Shown: positions 7,025 through 15,946, numbered from the stretch's first letter. The stretch: 21,720 bases of DNA from Oscillospiraceae bacterium (GCA_902803365.1 CADCPU010000244.1:1-21720), one strand, 5' to 3'. Translations and numbers: made by a program. The notes: generated by a model from the sequence alone, not told the origin.

Positions 7025-8311
7025 TTACTGAATAAAACGTCTGATCGTTAGGATCGGCATCATATCAAGGCTGCCGTAGCAGACATTCTTACGGGAGTTG
7101 GCCGCGTGGATGACCTGACCGCCTCCGACATAGATACCGCAGTGGTTGCAATATCCTCCGCCCGTATCCCAACATACTACATCACCAAGCGCGATGTTCT
7201 CTCTCGATACTGCCGCTCCGCAAGTCGTCAGCGACTGAGCATAGTGAGGGACCGAGATACCGACCTGTCTGTAAGCAAATACAACGAGTCCCGAGCAATC
7301 AACCTGGCTCGCACTCTCGCCTCCGAGAACGTACTTTACGCCGAGCATCGCTACACAGATATCTACGATACTCTGGCCGTTACATCCGGAGATGGTCGGA
7401 AGATCAGCTACCTTAGTACCGGAACCGGAACTTCCCGAACTGCCTGAACCCGAAGGACGTCTTGTAGGCTTAGGCGTAGGTGTCGGCGGAGCATTCTCCG
7501 TAGTCAGTGATATATATACATATCCTTCGTTTCCGTTAGGAGTTATTACCTTGTACCACTTATCCACTCTCTCGATAGCACGAAGTCTCGTATCACGAGC
7601 AAGGGAACCCAAGTAAGCGCCTTCCGTCGATGGTTCCTCACGAAGTGAGAGGGAATCACAATCGACCCATACTGTAAAGTCACAAGCGATATGTACAGGA
7701 GTGATCGAAAGCGTGTTCGTAAGGACATATCCTTCCGTTCCCGATTCGGTCCTGATCTTGGACCATGTATCACCGATACCGATACGCGTGACTCCGGTAC
7801 CTCTTGCTATAGTGGATAACGTGATCGAACTCATATCAGGAGTCTCCTTGATGATGGAGTTCGGTGCGTCGATATAGTATGTCTGATCATCAGGAGCAAA
7901 GCACTCCGTATCCAAAAGTTCGATCGGAAGATCTGCCTCATCATACTGCTGAACGATCGTGAACGTAGGAACATCACTGTATCTGGCAGAGAGCTGTTCG
8001 ATCTCAGGTGAAGCACCGTCTGCATATGTAGCCTTGACCGTTCCGCCCTGGCTTATATCGATAAGTCCTTCCTCGGTAAGAGTTGCACCTTCATTGACCT
8101 CCAGTTGGGAAGCATCGAGGGCACCTTCAGCGACCAGGATCTGCTCTTCCTCTTCCTGCTCAGGAAACGTATCGGCATATGCCCTGCGCACCTTAAGCGA
8201 AGGAGACAGTCCGTCTCCGAGACCTATTGGCAAGCAGACTATCGGAGTTGCGACCATAGCACAGATCAGCACACTCACGACGTGTTGTTTGGCATTCTTT
8301 TTTAATGTCAT
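7025..8311 (-). CDS. Secreted NlpC/P60 peptidoglycan hydrolase with two SH3 domains (paralogue 1)
   Basis: A predicted exported cysteine endopeptidase cleaving stem peptides of peptidoglycan. The 428-residue protein has an N-terminal signal segment (about 8-35, then an RRAYA cleavage-like site), an acidic variable region, two bacterial SH3 domains (about 143-202 and 213-270), a Pro/Thr then Ser/Gly linker (271-300) and an NlpC/P60 domain (305-428). The catalytic residues are visible: Cys339 in DCSGL, His390 in NHCGIYVG, and third residue His402 in VIHA. The domain holds eight cysteines, unusual for this secreted family. The usual YVWGG motif reads YVLGG. It is a tandem paralogue of the gene at 8676-10016 with its own promoter and terminator. 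Start ATG has GTGAGG eight bases upstream. Confidence 0.93.
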   Translation of the reverse strand: MTLKKNAKQHVVSVLICAMVATPIVCLPIGLGDGLSPSLKVRRAYADTFPEQEEEEQILVAEGALDASQLEVNEGATLTEEGLIDISQGGTVKATYADGASPEIEQLSARYSDVPTFTIVQQYDEADLPIELLDTECFAPDDQTYYIDAPNSIIKETPDMSSITLSTIARGTGVTRIGIGDTWSKIRTESGTEGYVLTNTLSITPVHIACDFTVWVDCDSLSLREEPSTEGAYLGSLARDTRLRAIERVDKWYKVITPNGNEGYVYISLTTENAPPTPTPKPTRRPSGSGSSGSSGSGTKVADLPTISGCNGQSIVDICVAMLGVKYVLGGESASQVDCSGLVVFAYRQVGISVPHYAQSLTTCGAAVSRENIALGDVVCWDTGGGYCNHCGIYVGGGQVIHAANSRKNVCYGSLDMMPILTIRRFIQ

Positions 8312-8338
8312 ATCATAAACCTCACTTTTACCCTGTCA

Positions 8339-8347
8339 ATTATACCA
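8339..8347 (-). promoter_or_regulatory. Extended -10 promoter of NlpC/P60 paralogue 1
   Basis: Minus-strand TGGTATAAT is a consensus extended -10, with TATAAT at 8344-8339. No good -35 is present, as expected for this promoter type. The start codon is at 8311. Confidence 0.6.
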
Positions 8348-8413
8348 CGGATTCGGTGAGGAATTTGTAAGAATTGAAATGCGCGTTTTATATGCAGACC
8401 GAGTGGGAACGCG

Positions 8414-8601
8414 ATTACGGATACATTCGAGAAAAAAACGTTTTGTTACCGTAAATTCGACATCGAAAAGCATCCAATTACGGAAACATCAGCTCAAAAC
8501 AGTCGATGTATCCGTAATTTAAGACATTCACTGAATGAAAAACGCACAAAATTACGGATACATTGAATAAAAAGTGCCAATGTTTCCGTAATGCTTTTCG
8601 A
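8414..8601. repeat. Nested palindromic array of a 14-bp motif (six copies, alternating strands)
   Basis: The motif ATTACGGAWACATY occurs at 8414-8427 (+), 8444-8456 (-, degenerate), 8477-8490 (+), 8505-8518 (-), 8551-8564 (+) and 8579-8592 (-). Copies 4 and 5 form a perfect 15-bp inverted repeat (8506-8520 with 8549-8563) around a CATTC-ACT-GAATG mini-hairpin at 8525-8537. Copies 3 and 6 are each flanked outside by TCGAAAAGCAT or its complement (8463-8473, 8591-8601). Thus 8463-8601 is a nested palindrome centred near 8532. Neighbouring copies (3 with 4, 5 with 6) can also pair as 15-bp hairpins with one mismatch. The element fills the 364-bp gap between the two hydrolase genes, after one terminator and before the next promoter. 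No credible gene is seen in the gap. Confidence 0.85.
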
Positions 8602-8642
8602 AAACACAGCACAGAACGTTTTGCACTGACAGAAACAATAAC

Positions 8643-8672
8643 AAAAAGACCGTCCCAAAATGAGACGGCCTT
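8643..8672 (-). terminator. Terminator of NlpC/P60 paralogue 2
   Basis: A 9-bp stem (8646-8654 with 8664-8672, one G-U pair) with a 9-nt loop is followed by TTTTT on the minus strand. It lies 4 bp beyond the stop codon. Confidence 0.88.
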
Positions 8673-8675
8673 GAT

Positions 8676-10016
8676 TCACTGGATCAATCTTCTGATAGTT
8701 ACGATCGGCATCATGTCGACGCTTCCGTAGCATACCTTATCACGTGAGTTGGATGCGTGGATTACCTGACCGCCTCCGACATAGATACCTACGTGTCCGC
8801 AATAGCCGCCGCCCGTGTTCCAGCAGACGACATCACCCGGAGCGATATCTTCACGTGCCACGTTGATTCCGCAGCCTGTTATCGACTGTGCAAGGTGAGG
8901 TACCGAGATACCTACCTGCCTGTATGCAAATACTACGAGACCCGAGCAGTCAACACCGCTGCTGGACTCACCTGCCCAAACGTAATCGACACCAAGCATT
9001 GCTACACAGATATCAACGATACTCTGACCGTTACAGCCTGAGATCGCAGGAAGATCAGCGACCTTACCTGTCTTGTTGTTGCTGCTTCCGCTTCCGCTGC
9101 CGCTCCTGCTACCGCTGCTTGAAGAATTGGCAGGGCGTCTTGTAGGGACCGGAGTAGGTGTCGGCGGAGGTGTCTCAGTCGTAAGAGACGTATAGACATA
9201 ACCTTCTGTTCCGTTAGGTGTTATGACCTTAAACCACTTATCGACTATCTCAACACAACGAAGTCTCGTATCACGGGACAGAGATCCGATATATGCACCC
9301 TCAGTAGAAGGTTCTTCACGAAGTGAAAGACTGTCGCAATCAACCCAGACCGTTCTGTCGATGGCTATATGGACAGGCTCGATCGAAAGAGTGTTCGTCA
9401 AAACATATCCTTCTGTACCTGACTCGGTCCTGATCTTGGACCATGTGTCACCGATACCGATACGCTTGATACCAGTGCCTTTCGCGATCTTTGATAAGGT
9501 AATTGAACTCATATCAGGCGTTTCCTTGATGATGGAGTTATCTGCCGCGATATAGTATTGTTTATCATCAGGTGCAAAGAACTCCGTATCGAGAAGCTCG
9601 ATAGGAAGATCCGCGTCATCGTACTGCTGAACGATCGTAAATGTAGGAACATCGCTGTAGATGGTCTTGGCAGATGCAGGTTCGAACTCAACCTGTGTTC
9701 CGTCAAGATATGTTGCCTGCGCAACACCACCCTGACTAACGTCGATAAGGCCGTCTTCTGTCAACTTAAGATCACTTGCATCAGCGCTTGCTTCTACAGC
9801 AGCGTTGAGCAAAGCCGGGTCAAGAGCCCATTCTTCATCGGGGGCTTCGTTTTCTTCTTTGTCTTCAGGGAACGCAAACGAATATGCCCTTCTGACGAGA
9901 ACCGAAGGTTTCATCGTGTTTCCGATACCGATAGGCCAGCAGACAACCGGGATTGCCACCATAGCGCATATCAAAACAGAAACCAAATGTCTGTTCGGGT
10001 TCTTTTTAAAAACCAT
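8676..10016 (-). CDS. Secreted NlpC/P60 peptidoglycan hydrolase with two SH3 domains (paralogue 2)
   Basis: Same plan as its neighbour at 7025-8311: signal segment, acidic variable region, SH3 domains (about 152-210 and 222-280), a TPTPVPTRRP then Ser/Gly/Asn linker, and an NlpC/P60 domain with Cys357 in DCSGL, His408 in GHVGIYVG and His420 in VIHA (446 residues). Start ATG 10016 is chosen because MVFKKNPNRHLVSV aligns with MTLKKNAKQHVVSV of the paralogue; the TTG at 10025 sits too close to the AGAGG. The SH3 and catalytic parts are nearly identical between the two, while the N-terminal acidic region and linker differ. The domain has seven cysteines. The -10 box lies at 10049-10054. Predicted role: cell-wall remodelling or daughter-cell separation outside the membrane. 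Confidence 0.93.
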   Translation of the reverse strand: MVFKKNPNRHLVSVLICAMVAIPVVCWPIGIGNTMKPSVLVRRAYSFAFPEDKEENEAPDEEWALDPALLNAAVEASADASDLKLTEDGLIDVSQGGVAQATYLDGTQVEFEPASAKTIYSDVPTFTIVQQYDDADLPIELLDTEFFAPDDKQYYIAADNSIIKETPDMSSITLSKIAKGTGIKRIGIGDTWSKIRTESGTEGYVLTNTLSIEPVHIAIDRTVWVDCDSLSLREEPSTEGAYIGSLSRDTRLRCVEIVDKWFKVITPNGTEGYVYTSLTTETPPPTPTPVPTRRPANSSSSGSRSGSGSGSSNNKTGKVADLPAISGCNGQSIVDICVAMLGVDYVWAGESSSGVDCSGLVVFAYRQVGISVPHLAQSITGCGINVAREDIAPGDVVCWNTGGGYCGHVGIYVGGGQVIHASNSRDKVCYGSVDMMPIVTIRRLIQ

Positions 10017-10048
10017 AATAAACAAAAACCTCTCTTAAAATTCGACCT

Positions 10049-10054
10049 ATTATA
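10049..10054 (-). promoter_or_regulatory. -10 box of NlpC/P60 paralogue 2
   Basis: A perfect TATAAT on the minus strand, 33 bp upstream of the start codon. The -35 region (GCAAAG, 17 bp away) is weak. A further TATAAT with a poor TTGCAC -35 at 19 bp lies about 65 bp upstream, near 10119, in the otherwise featureless 10055-10167 gap. Confidence 0.5.
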
Positions 10055-10167
10055 CTACATAACATTGCGGACTTTGCGTGAAACACTAGGCATAGTTACC
10101 GACAATATTACCCTTTGATTATAGATGCAATATGTTACAAAGGTGCAACACGGGTTTTTACGGAAAG

Positions 10168-11466
10168 TTACATCTGAGGCTTAATACCCTGATCCTTATC
10201 GCCGTCACGGCTGATAAAGCTCATCTCAGGAAGCCTCTTGTCACAGTCGACCTTCATATAGTAGACCATCTTGGAATGAGGTGTCGACTCGATCGGTTCA
10301 AAGTCTTCATTATAAAGTTCGGTGATCTTAAACGGCTCAACATAACCCTTCGGAATAAGGGCATTGACCGTATCACCAAGGAATACCTTATTGCGCTGCG
10401 AGACCTTATATAGTCCCTTTGCTTCGTCATAGCCTTCAACGACACCTACGACAAATGCAGGCTTGTTATAAGAACGTTCTTCAACTATCTGAGCATTCTT
10501 GCCCGGCTCATCATAGAAAAAGCCCGTGGCATAATCTCTGTGGACGATCTTGTCCAATATCTCATGCCAATGCTCGTCAATGTCCTCGCTGCCTTCAAAG
10601 AAAGCATCTACAGCTTCCCTGTAAGCCTTGGTGACTGCAGCGGCATAGAATGCGCCCTTGATCCTGCCTTCGATCTTAAAGCTGTCAACGCCTGCGCGGA
10701 TAAGCTCAGGTACATGATCGATCATGCAGATATCCTTGCTGTTAAAGATATATGTTCCGTGTGAATCTTCCTCGATAGGAAGCTTGTCCTCCAGTCTCTT
10801 TTCCTCAACGATAGCACTGTCGCTCACAAGGTTTTCCTGCTGATCGACATAATATCCCCAGCGGCAAGGCTGAGCACATGCACCGTGATTTGAGCTTCTG
10901 CCCGTATAGTAATTTGAGAGCAGACAGCGGCCTGAATATGAAACGCACATCGCTCCGTGAACGAAGCATTCGATAGTCATGTCAGAAGGGATCTTTGACT
11001 TGATGGATGCGATCTGATCAAGGCTTAATTCTCTTGCGGTAACGACGCGTCTTGCGCCCTGCTCATACCAGAACAGACACCCTTCACTGTTAGTTACGCT
11101 CGCCTGTGTGGAGATATGTATCTCAAGATCAGGAGCAAGCTTTCTTACCTTCCTGAAGATACCTGCATCGGATACGATAACGGCATCTGCCTTGGCTTCG
11201 TTCGCAACGAATAAGATCTCATCATCGAGAAGTGAGAGATCAGTCTCATGAGCCATGATGTTCATGGTGACATAGCACTTCACGCCGTGGGCATGAGCAT
11301 ATGCGATGCCTTCCTTCATCTCTTCTCTGGTGAAGTTACCGCTGAACGTGCGAAGACCGAATGTCTTTCCCGACATATAAACGGCGTCTGCACCGTATGC
11401 TACCGCAACCTTGAGTTTTTCGAGGTCACCGGCAGGGCTTAAAATCTCAACTTGTGAACGATCCAT
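10168..11466 (-). CDS. trhP: U32-family protein, probable tRNA uridine-34 hydroxylation enzyme TrhP
   Basis: This 432-residue protein has the U32 family start (ILSPAGDLEKLKVAVAYGADAVY) and the conserved core HGAMCVSYSGRCLLSNY with four cysteines, Cys174, Cys181, Cys197 and Cys201, the proposed iron-sulfur ligands. It resembles Bacillus YrrO/TrhP, which with prephenate-derived chemistry makes 5-hydroxyuridine at tRNA position 34. Older annotation calls the family peptidases or collagenases, which is poorly supported. It lies 12 bp after mltG, matching the Bacillus yrrL(mltG)-yrrM-yrrN-yrrO order with yrrM and yrrN absent. AGGAG is five bases before the ATG. Only one U32 gene is present where Bacillus has two. 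Confidence 0.87.
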   Translation of the reverse strand: MDRSQVEILSPAGDLEKLKVAVAYGADAVYMSGKTFGLRTFSGNFTREEMKEGIAYAHAHGVKCYVTMNIMAHETDLSLLDDEILFVANEAKADAVIVSDAGIFRKVRKLAPDLEIHISTQASVTNSEGCLFWYEQGARRVVTARELSLDQIASIKSKIPSDMTIECFVHGAMCVSYSGRCLLSNYYTGRSSNHGACAQPCRWGYYVDQQENLVSDSAIVEEKRLEDKLPIEEDSHGTYIFNSKDICMIDHVPELIRAGVDSFKIEGRIKGAFYAAAVTKAYREAVDAFFEGSEDIDEHWHEILDKIVHRDYATGFFYDEPGKNAQIVEERSYNKPAFVVGVVEGYDEAKGLYKVSQRNKVFLGDTVNALIPKGYVEPFKITELYNEDFEPIESTPHSKMVYYMKVDCDKRLPEMSFISRDGDKDQGIKPQM

Positions 11467-11478
11467 CTGTTCTCCTGT

Positions 11479-12606
11479 TTATTCCCAGTTAGCGCTGTAC
11501 TGTTCGACATTGGCCTGGTGCTCTTCAAGCGTTACGGCAAATGCCGTTCCGCCGTCACCCTTGGCGCAGAAATAATTATAGTTGCAGTTAGGCTCCGGAT
11601 AGAGCGCTGCCTGAATGGCATCAAGACCCGGCATACATACAGGTCCCGGAGGAAGTCCCGGATGATTGAATGTGTTGTACGGGCTGTTCTCGTCGATATC
11701 TGACTGGAGAAGTACCATCGTAGCTTCTTCACCGCGGAGCTTTCTCAAGTAGTTGACACTCGCGTCAGAACCAAGATAGTGCAAGCTCTCGTCTTCAGAA
11801 GCAAGTCTGTTATGGAAGACTGCGGAGATAGTCATCATATCGACTGCGTTATTCGATTCCATCTGGATAAGGGATGCCATTGTCATGACTTCATCCATGG
11901 ACATTCCGATACTTGCGGCACGCTCGTAGTACTCGTCGTAGAGCTTGACCTCCGTATTTCTGAGAAATGTGTTGATGATGCTCTGAGGGCTGGCATTGAT
12001 ATCGAATTCATACGTATCAGGGAACAAGTATCCTGCAAGGACGTGGTCTCTGTCCTCGGAGAGCTTGATCTGTGATACGAATTCATAATCGACAAAGAGG
12101 TTCGGGCTGTCCATGCACTTATCGAACTCTTCGTCAGAGAACGTAAGTCCGTTATCGTGCAGGGTCTGCTTGATCTCTTCGTATGTAAGTCCCTCAGGGA
12201 AAGTGATCATAACGCTCTCAGGCGCCATGGTCAAAAGATACATGAGCTCGTCGTAATTAAGACCCGGAATGAGGTAGTGTGTACCTGCAAGGTACGTACC
12301 GTCAAATCCGTTGATCTTACTTAACAGCGAGAATACTATCGTATTATCTATGAGCTTGTTCTCGAAAAGAGTCTGGGCGATATCGGACGTTGAATCACCG
12401 ATGTTGATGACGATCGGGATTACACCCTCCGTATCCTCGTCGATGACCATATTTCCGCTTTCGATATCGGCCTTGAGCCTTTCGATGCTTTCTCCCTGGG
12501 CGATGACGTAGTTATAACCCAGAAAGACACCCGTTACGGCGCAGAATACCACCAGCAACAGTACTATCAAGATCCTCAAAGCAACTCTTATCTTCTTCGA
12601 GAGCAT
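11479..12606 (-). CDS. mltG: Endolytic murein transglycosylase MltG (YceG-like)
   Basis: MltG cuts nascent glycan strands within the chain and sets their length, acting outside while anchored in the membrane. The 375-residue protein has one N-terminal membrane helix (about 8-30), a LysM-like segment and the YceG catalytic domain. The Glu matching the E. coli active-site Glu218 is Glu250 in MASLIQMESNN; the preceding conserved Glu is Gln248 here. NHPGLPPGPVCMPGLDAI, AGYLFPDTYEF and the YFCAKGDGG segment are family hallmarks. AAGGAG lies six bases before the ATG. It is followed 12 bp later by trhP, so the two are cotranscribed; typA is 42 bp upstream without a visible terminator. Confidence 0.93.
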   Translation of the reverse strand: MLSKKIRVALRILIVLLLVVFCAVTGVFLGYNYVIAQGESIERLKADIESGNMVIDEDTEGVIPIVINIGDSTSDIAQTLFENKLIDNTIVFSLLSKINGFDGTYLAGTHYLIPGLNYDELMYLLTMAPESVMITFPEGLTYEEIKQTLHDNGLTFSDEEFDKCMDSPNLFVDYEFVSQIKLSEDRDHVLAGYLFPDTYEFDINASPQSIINTFLRNTEVKLYDEYYERAASIGMSMDEVMTMASLIQMESNNAVDMMTISAVFHNRLASEDESLHYLGSDASVNYLRKLRGEEATMVLLQSDIDENSPYNTFNHPGLPPGPVCMPGLDAIQAALYPEPNCNYNYFCAKGDGGTAFAVTLEEHQANVEQYSANWE

Positions 12607-12648
12607 TCTCTTCTCCTTAGAGCGCCCGAAAAAGTCCGGACGTTCTTA

Positions 12649-14493
12649 TCAATCCTTTTTCTTAGCTGCAGCCAAAGACTTAGCACGAAGATCCGAATTG
12701 AGGATCCTCTTCCTCAGACGGATGTTCTTAGGAGTAACTTCGCAAAGCTCGTCGTCCTCAACAAACTCGAGACACTGCTCAAGACTGTAATTAAGAGGAG
12801 GAGTAAGACGCATAGCATCGTCACTGCCTGCCGCACGCATATTGGTTACATGCTTCTTTTTACAAACGTTAACGTTGATATCTTCCGGCTTAGGGTTGAT
12901 ACCTACGATCATACCCTCATAGACAGGTGTACCGGCTCCGATGAAGAGCGCTCCTCTGTCCTGAGCATTGTAAAGACCGTATGTCATAGCCTCACCGCTC
13001 TCGAAAGCAACCAAGACGCCCTGTGAACGTGTCTCGATCTCACCAACGAACGGTTCGAAGCCACCGATAACGCTGTTCATTATACCATTGCCCTTAGTGT
13101 CGGTCAAAAATTCAGTCCTGTATCCGATGATACCTCTGGAAGGAACACGGAACTCAAGACGTGTATATCCTTTCTCAGGTGGAAGCATGTTCAGGAGCTC
13201 AGCCTTACGTCTTCCGAGCTTATCCATGACAGGTCCTACGAAATCTTCAGGAACGTCTACAACGAGCTCCTCAACAGGCTCGCAGAGAACACCGTCGATC
13301 TCCTTCATGATTACCTGAGGCTTGGAGACCTGGAACTCATAGCCTTCACGTCTCATTGTCTCGATGAGGATGGAGAGGTGGAGCTCACCACGGCCCTTAA
13401 CGATAAATGCCTCTGTCGTATCTGTCTCTTCAACACGCATGGAAACGTTTGTCTCTACTTCCTTGAAAAGACGGTCACGGAGATGTCTGGATGTAACGAA
13501 CTTACCGTCCTGACCTGCAAACGGGCTGTCGTTGACGGAGAATGTCATTGCGATAGTAGGCTCGTCGATATTAACGAACGGGATCGGATCAGGATTAGCT
13601 GCATCACAGATGGAATCACCGATGTTGATGTCAGGGATACCTGCTACGCAGACGATCTCACCTACGGAAGCTTCAGAAATTTCCTGCTTGCCGAGACCCT
13701 GGAATCTCAAGAGCTTAACGATCTTAGCATTACGCTTGGATTCTTCACCGTATGTGCAGACAGCAACCTGCTGGTTCTGTTTGATCGTACCTCTCTCGAT
13801 ACGGCCTACTGCGATACGTCCGATATAAGGATCGGAATCGATATTGGAAACGAGGAGCTGCAAAGGTGCATCAACGTCTCCTTCAGGACAAGGTACATAT
13901 TCGATGATCTCATCGAGGAGAGGGCAGAAATCAAGAGCCTTGCCTTCCTCATATTCCTTAAGGTCTGTTGTTGCGATACCGACCTTACCGGATGAGAAGA
14001 TCGTAGGATATTCGAGCTGGTCATCATCTGCACCAAGCTCGCAGAAAAGGTCGAAGATCATATCGACTACTTCGTTAGGACGTGCGTCAGGTCTGTCGAT
14101 CTTGTTGATACAAACGATAGGCTTAAGACCCATCTCGAGTGCCTTACGGAGAACGAATCTCGTCTGAGGCATCGGTCCGTCATAAGCATCTACAACGAGA
14201 AGAACGGCGTCAACCATCTTAAGTACACGCTCAACCTCACCACCGAAGTCTGCGTGGCCTGGAGTATCAACGACGTTGATCCTGTAACCCTTATAGGAGA
14301 TAGCCGTATTCTTGGCAAGGATCGTAATTCCTCGCTCACGTTCAAGGTCATTACTGTCCATGACCTGCTCTACAATCTGTTCGTTCTCACGATAGATACC
14401 AGCTTGCTTGAGCATGGAATCTACGATGGTCGTCTTACCGTGGTCAACGTGTGCGATGATCGCGATGTTACGCATATTCTCAATCTTTGCCAT
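12649..14493 (-). CDS. typA: Ribosome-associated translational GTPase TypA/BipA
   Basis: A 614-residue EF-G-like GTPase that binds the ribosome and helps 50S assembly and stress or cold adaptation. The P-loop AHVDHGKTT is at residues 14-22, followed by RGITILAKN (switch I), [15 protein letters not shown] (G3) and [10 protein letters not shown] (G4). The C-terminal part carries [21 protein letters not shown] and the BipA-specific C-terminal domain with [19 protein letters not shown]. The length matches the family (about 610). The start ATG follows GAGG with nine bases. It lies 81 bp after der; no strong promoter was found between them, so cotranscription with der is possible. Confidence 0.97.
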   Translation of the reverse strand: MAKIENMRNIAIIAHVDHGKTTIVDSMLKQAGIYRENEQIVEQVMDSNDLERERGITILAKNTAISYKGYRINVVDTPGHADFGGEVERVLKMVDAVLLVVDAYDGPMPQTRFVLRKALEMGLKPIVCINKIDRPDARPNEVVDMIFDLFCELGADDDQLEYPTIFSSGKVGIATTDLKEYEEGKALDFCPLLDEIIEYVPCPEGDVDAPLQLLVSNIDSDPYIGRIAVGRIERGTIKQNQQVAVCTYGEESKRNAKIVKLLRFQGLGKQEISEASVGEIVCVAGIPDINIGDSICDAANPDPIPFVNIDEPTIAMTFSVNDSPFAGQDGKFVTSRHLRDRLFKEVETNVSMRVEETDTTEAFIVKGRGELHLSILIETMRREGYEFQVSKPQVIMKEIDGVLCEPVEELVVDVPEDFVGPVMDKLGRRKAELLNMLPPEKGYTRLEFRVPSRGIIGYRTEFLTDTKGNGIMNSVIGGFEPFVGEIETRSQGVLVAFESGEAMTYGLYNAQDRGALFIGAGTPVYEGMIVGINPKPEDINVNVCKKKHVTNMRAAGSDDAMRLTPPLNYSLEQCLEFVEDDELCEVTPKNIRLRKRILNSDLRAKSLAAAKKKD

Positions 14494-14574
14494 TTTTTAT
14501 TACCTCGTCATTTATTCACGAATAAAATTATGCAATAACGCTTTTTTCTTAACTATCGGACAGATTACACAAAA

Positions 14575-15906
14575 TTATTCTTCATCTGACCTGTTCTTAT
14601 TACGCAGATAGAACCTTATCGGAGTTCCCTCAAAACCGAAGTTCTTGCGCACCTGGTTTTCGAGATATCTCTCATACGAGAAGTGCGAGAGTTCCTTGTC
14701 GTTTACGAAGAGCGCAAATGACGGAGGATATACCGATATCTGTGTTCCGTAATAGATCTTCAAGTGCTTGCCCTTATCCTGAGGTGTAGGAACCATTGCA
14801 ACGGCTTCATTGAGCATATCGTTAAAGACACCTGTCGTAAGACGTCTTCCCGCCTGCTCGTGGACCTTTACGATGGTCTCGAAAAGCTTGTCTACACGCT
14901 GTCCCGTCTTAGCCGAGATAAAGAGTATCGGGGCGTAGTCCATAAACGAGAAGCGGTCTCTCATGATCCTGGTCATCGCCTCAAGCGTACCTGTCTCCTT
15001 GTCGATCAGGTCCCACTTGTTGATAGCGAAGATACAAGCCTTGCCCGCATTGTGTGCGATACCCGCAACCTTTGTATCCTGCTCGGTAACACCTACCGAT
15101 GCATCGATGAGGATCACGCAGACGCTTGCTCTCTCGATCGAAGCCAATGCTCTTACCATCGAGTACTTTTCGATAACATCCTCGATCCTGCCCTTCTTTC
15201 TCATTCCGGCCGTATCGACGATGGTGAACTTACCGTATTTATTTACTACTTCTGAGTCAATGGAATCTCTTGTCGTGCCCGGAACATCGGATACGATACT
15301 TCTGTTCTCGCCGCACATCCTGTTTGTCAGGCTCGACTTGCCCGCATTAGGCTTACCGATCAAAGCGACCCTGATCGTCTCACTGTCGCCTTCGCCCTCG
15401 TCTTCGCTCGGGAAGTGCTCATAGAGTGCATCGAGAAGATCACCGATACCAAGTCTGTGAGAAGCTGAGATCGGAACTACGTCACCTAAGCCGAGATTAT
15501 AGAATTCATATATCTCTGCAGGCGGTTCACCGACCTTGTCGCACTTGTTAACTGCGATGACTACAGGACGCTGCGCCTTTCTGAGCATAACGGCGATCTC
15601 TTCGTCAGCAGCCGTCATACCGCTCTGGATGTCGCACATAAAGAGGATGACATCAGCTGTCTCGATGGCGATCTCAGCCTGAAGGCGCATTCCCTTCAGG
15701 ATCTGGTCATCATTGTCAGGCTCGATACCGCCTGTGTCTATCATTACGAACTCGCGTTCACGCCAAGTCGAATTGGCATATATCCTGTCTCTTGTGACAC
15801 CCGGTGTGTCGTGGACGATCGAGATCCTCTCGCCGTACAAAGTATTAAACAGCGACGACTTACCAACATTAGGTCTTCCGACGATCGCTACTACGGGTTT
15901 ACTCAT
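14575..15906 (-). CDS. der: Ribosome biogenesis GTPase Der (EngA), tandem GTPase
   Basis: Der has two consecutive GTPase domains and a KH-like C-terminal domain and is needed for 50S subunit maturation. In this 443-residue protein the first domain has GRPNVGKS (10-17), DTPGVTRD and NKCD (120-123); the second has GKPNAGKS (184-191), DTAGMR (231-236) and NKWD (296-299). The C-terminal KH-like part ends FEGTPIRFYLRNKNR. Start ATG 15906 is chosen because GGAGG lies eight bases upstream and MSKPVVAIVGRPNVGKS matches the family; an in-frame GTG at 15930 would include the RBS inside the gene. It follows the rpmF terminator (15947-15984), so its promoter must lie in the narrow gap or it relies on read-through. 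Confidence 0.97.
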   Translation of the reverse strand: MSKPVVAIVGRPNVGKSSLFNTLYGERISIVHDTPGVTRDRIYANSTWREREFVMIDTGGIEPDNDDQILKGMRLQAEIAIETADVILFMCDIQSGMTAADEEIAVMLRKAQRPVVIAVNKCDKVGEPPAEIYEFYNLGLGDVVPISASHRLGIGDLLDALYEHFPSEDEGEGDSETIRVALIGKPNAGKSSLTNRMCGENRSIVSDVPGTTRDSIDSEVVNKYGKFTIVDTAGMRKKGRIEDVIEKYSMVRALASIERASVCVILIDASVGVTEQDTKVAGIAHNAGKACIFAINKWDLIDKETGTLEAMTRIMRDRFSFMDYAPILFISAKTGQRVDKLFETIVKVHEQAGRRLTTGVFNDMLNEAVAMVPTPQDKGKHLKIYYGTQISVYPPSFALFVNDKELSHFSYERYLENQVRKNFGFEGTPIRFYLRNKNRSDEE

Positions 15907-15946
15907 CTGTGGGTCCTCCGTTTTTCTCACGCCTGCTTCAGGCCAT

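Noticed and set aside
8414..8601. CRISPR array
   Set aside because: The copies are only 13-15 bp, alternate in orientation and have unequal spacing; no cas gene is nearby.
8494..8733. Minus-strand frame of 79 codons across the palindromic gap
   Set aside because: It runs through the terminator and repeat, starts without a ribosome binding site and overlaps the end of the NlpC/P60 gene.
10168..11466. Peptidase or collagenase function for the U32 protein
   Set aside because: The closest similarity is to tRNA-hydroxylating TrhP/YrrO with Fe-S cysteines; no protease catalytic residues are seen.
12607..12648. Terminator between typA and mltG
   Set aside because: A CGTCCG/CGGGCG stem exists but the T run is in the loop, not after the stem.
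13378..13995. Plus-strand frame of 205 codons
   Set aside because: Lies fully inside typA on the other strand; typA is conserved over its whole length, so this is a shadow.
15907..15930. GTG start for der
   Set aside because: The GGAGG ribosome binding site would be inside the gene; the family N-terminus starts at MSKPVVAIVG.
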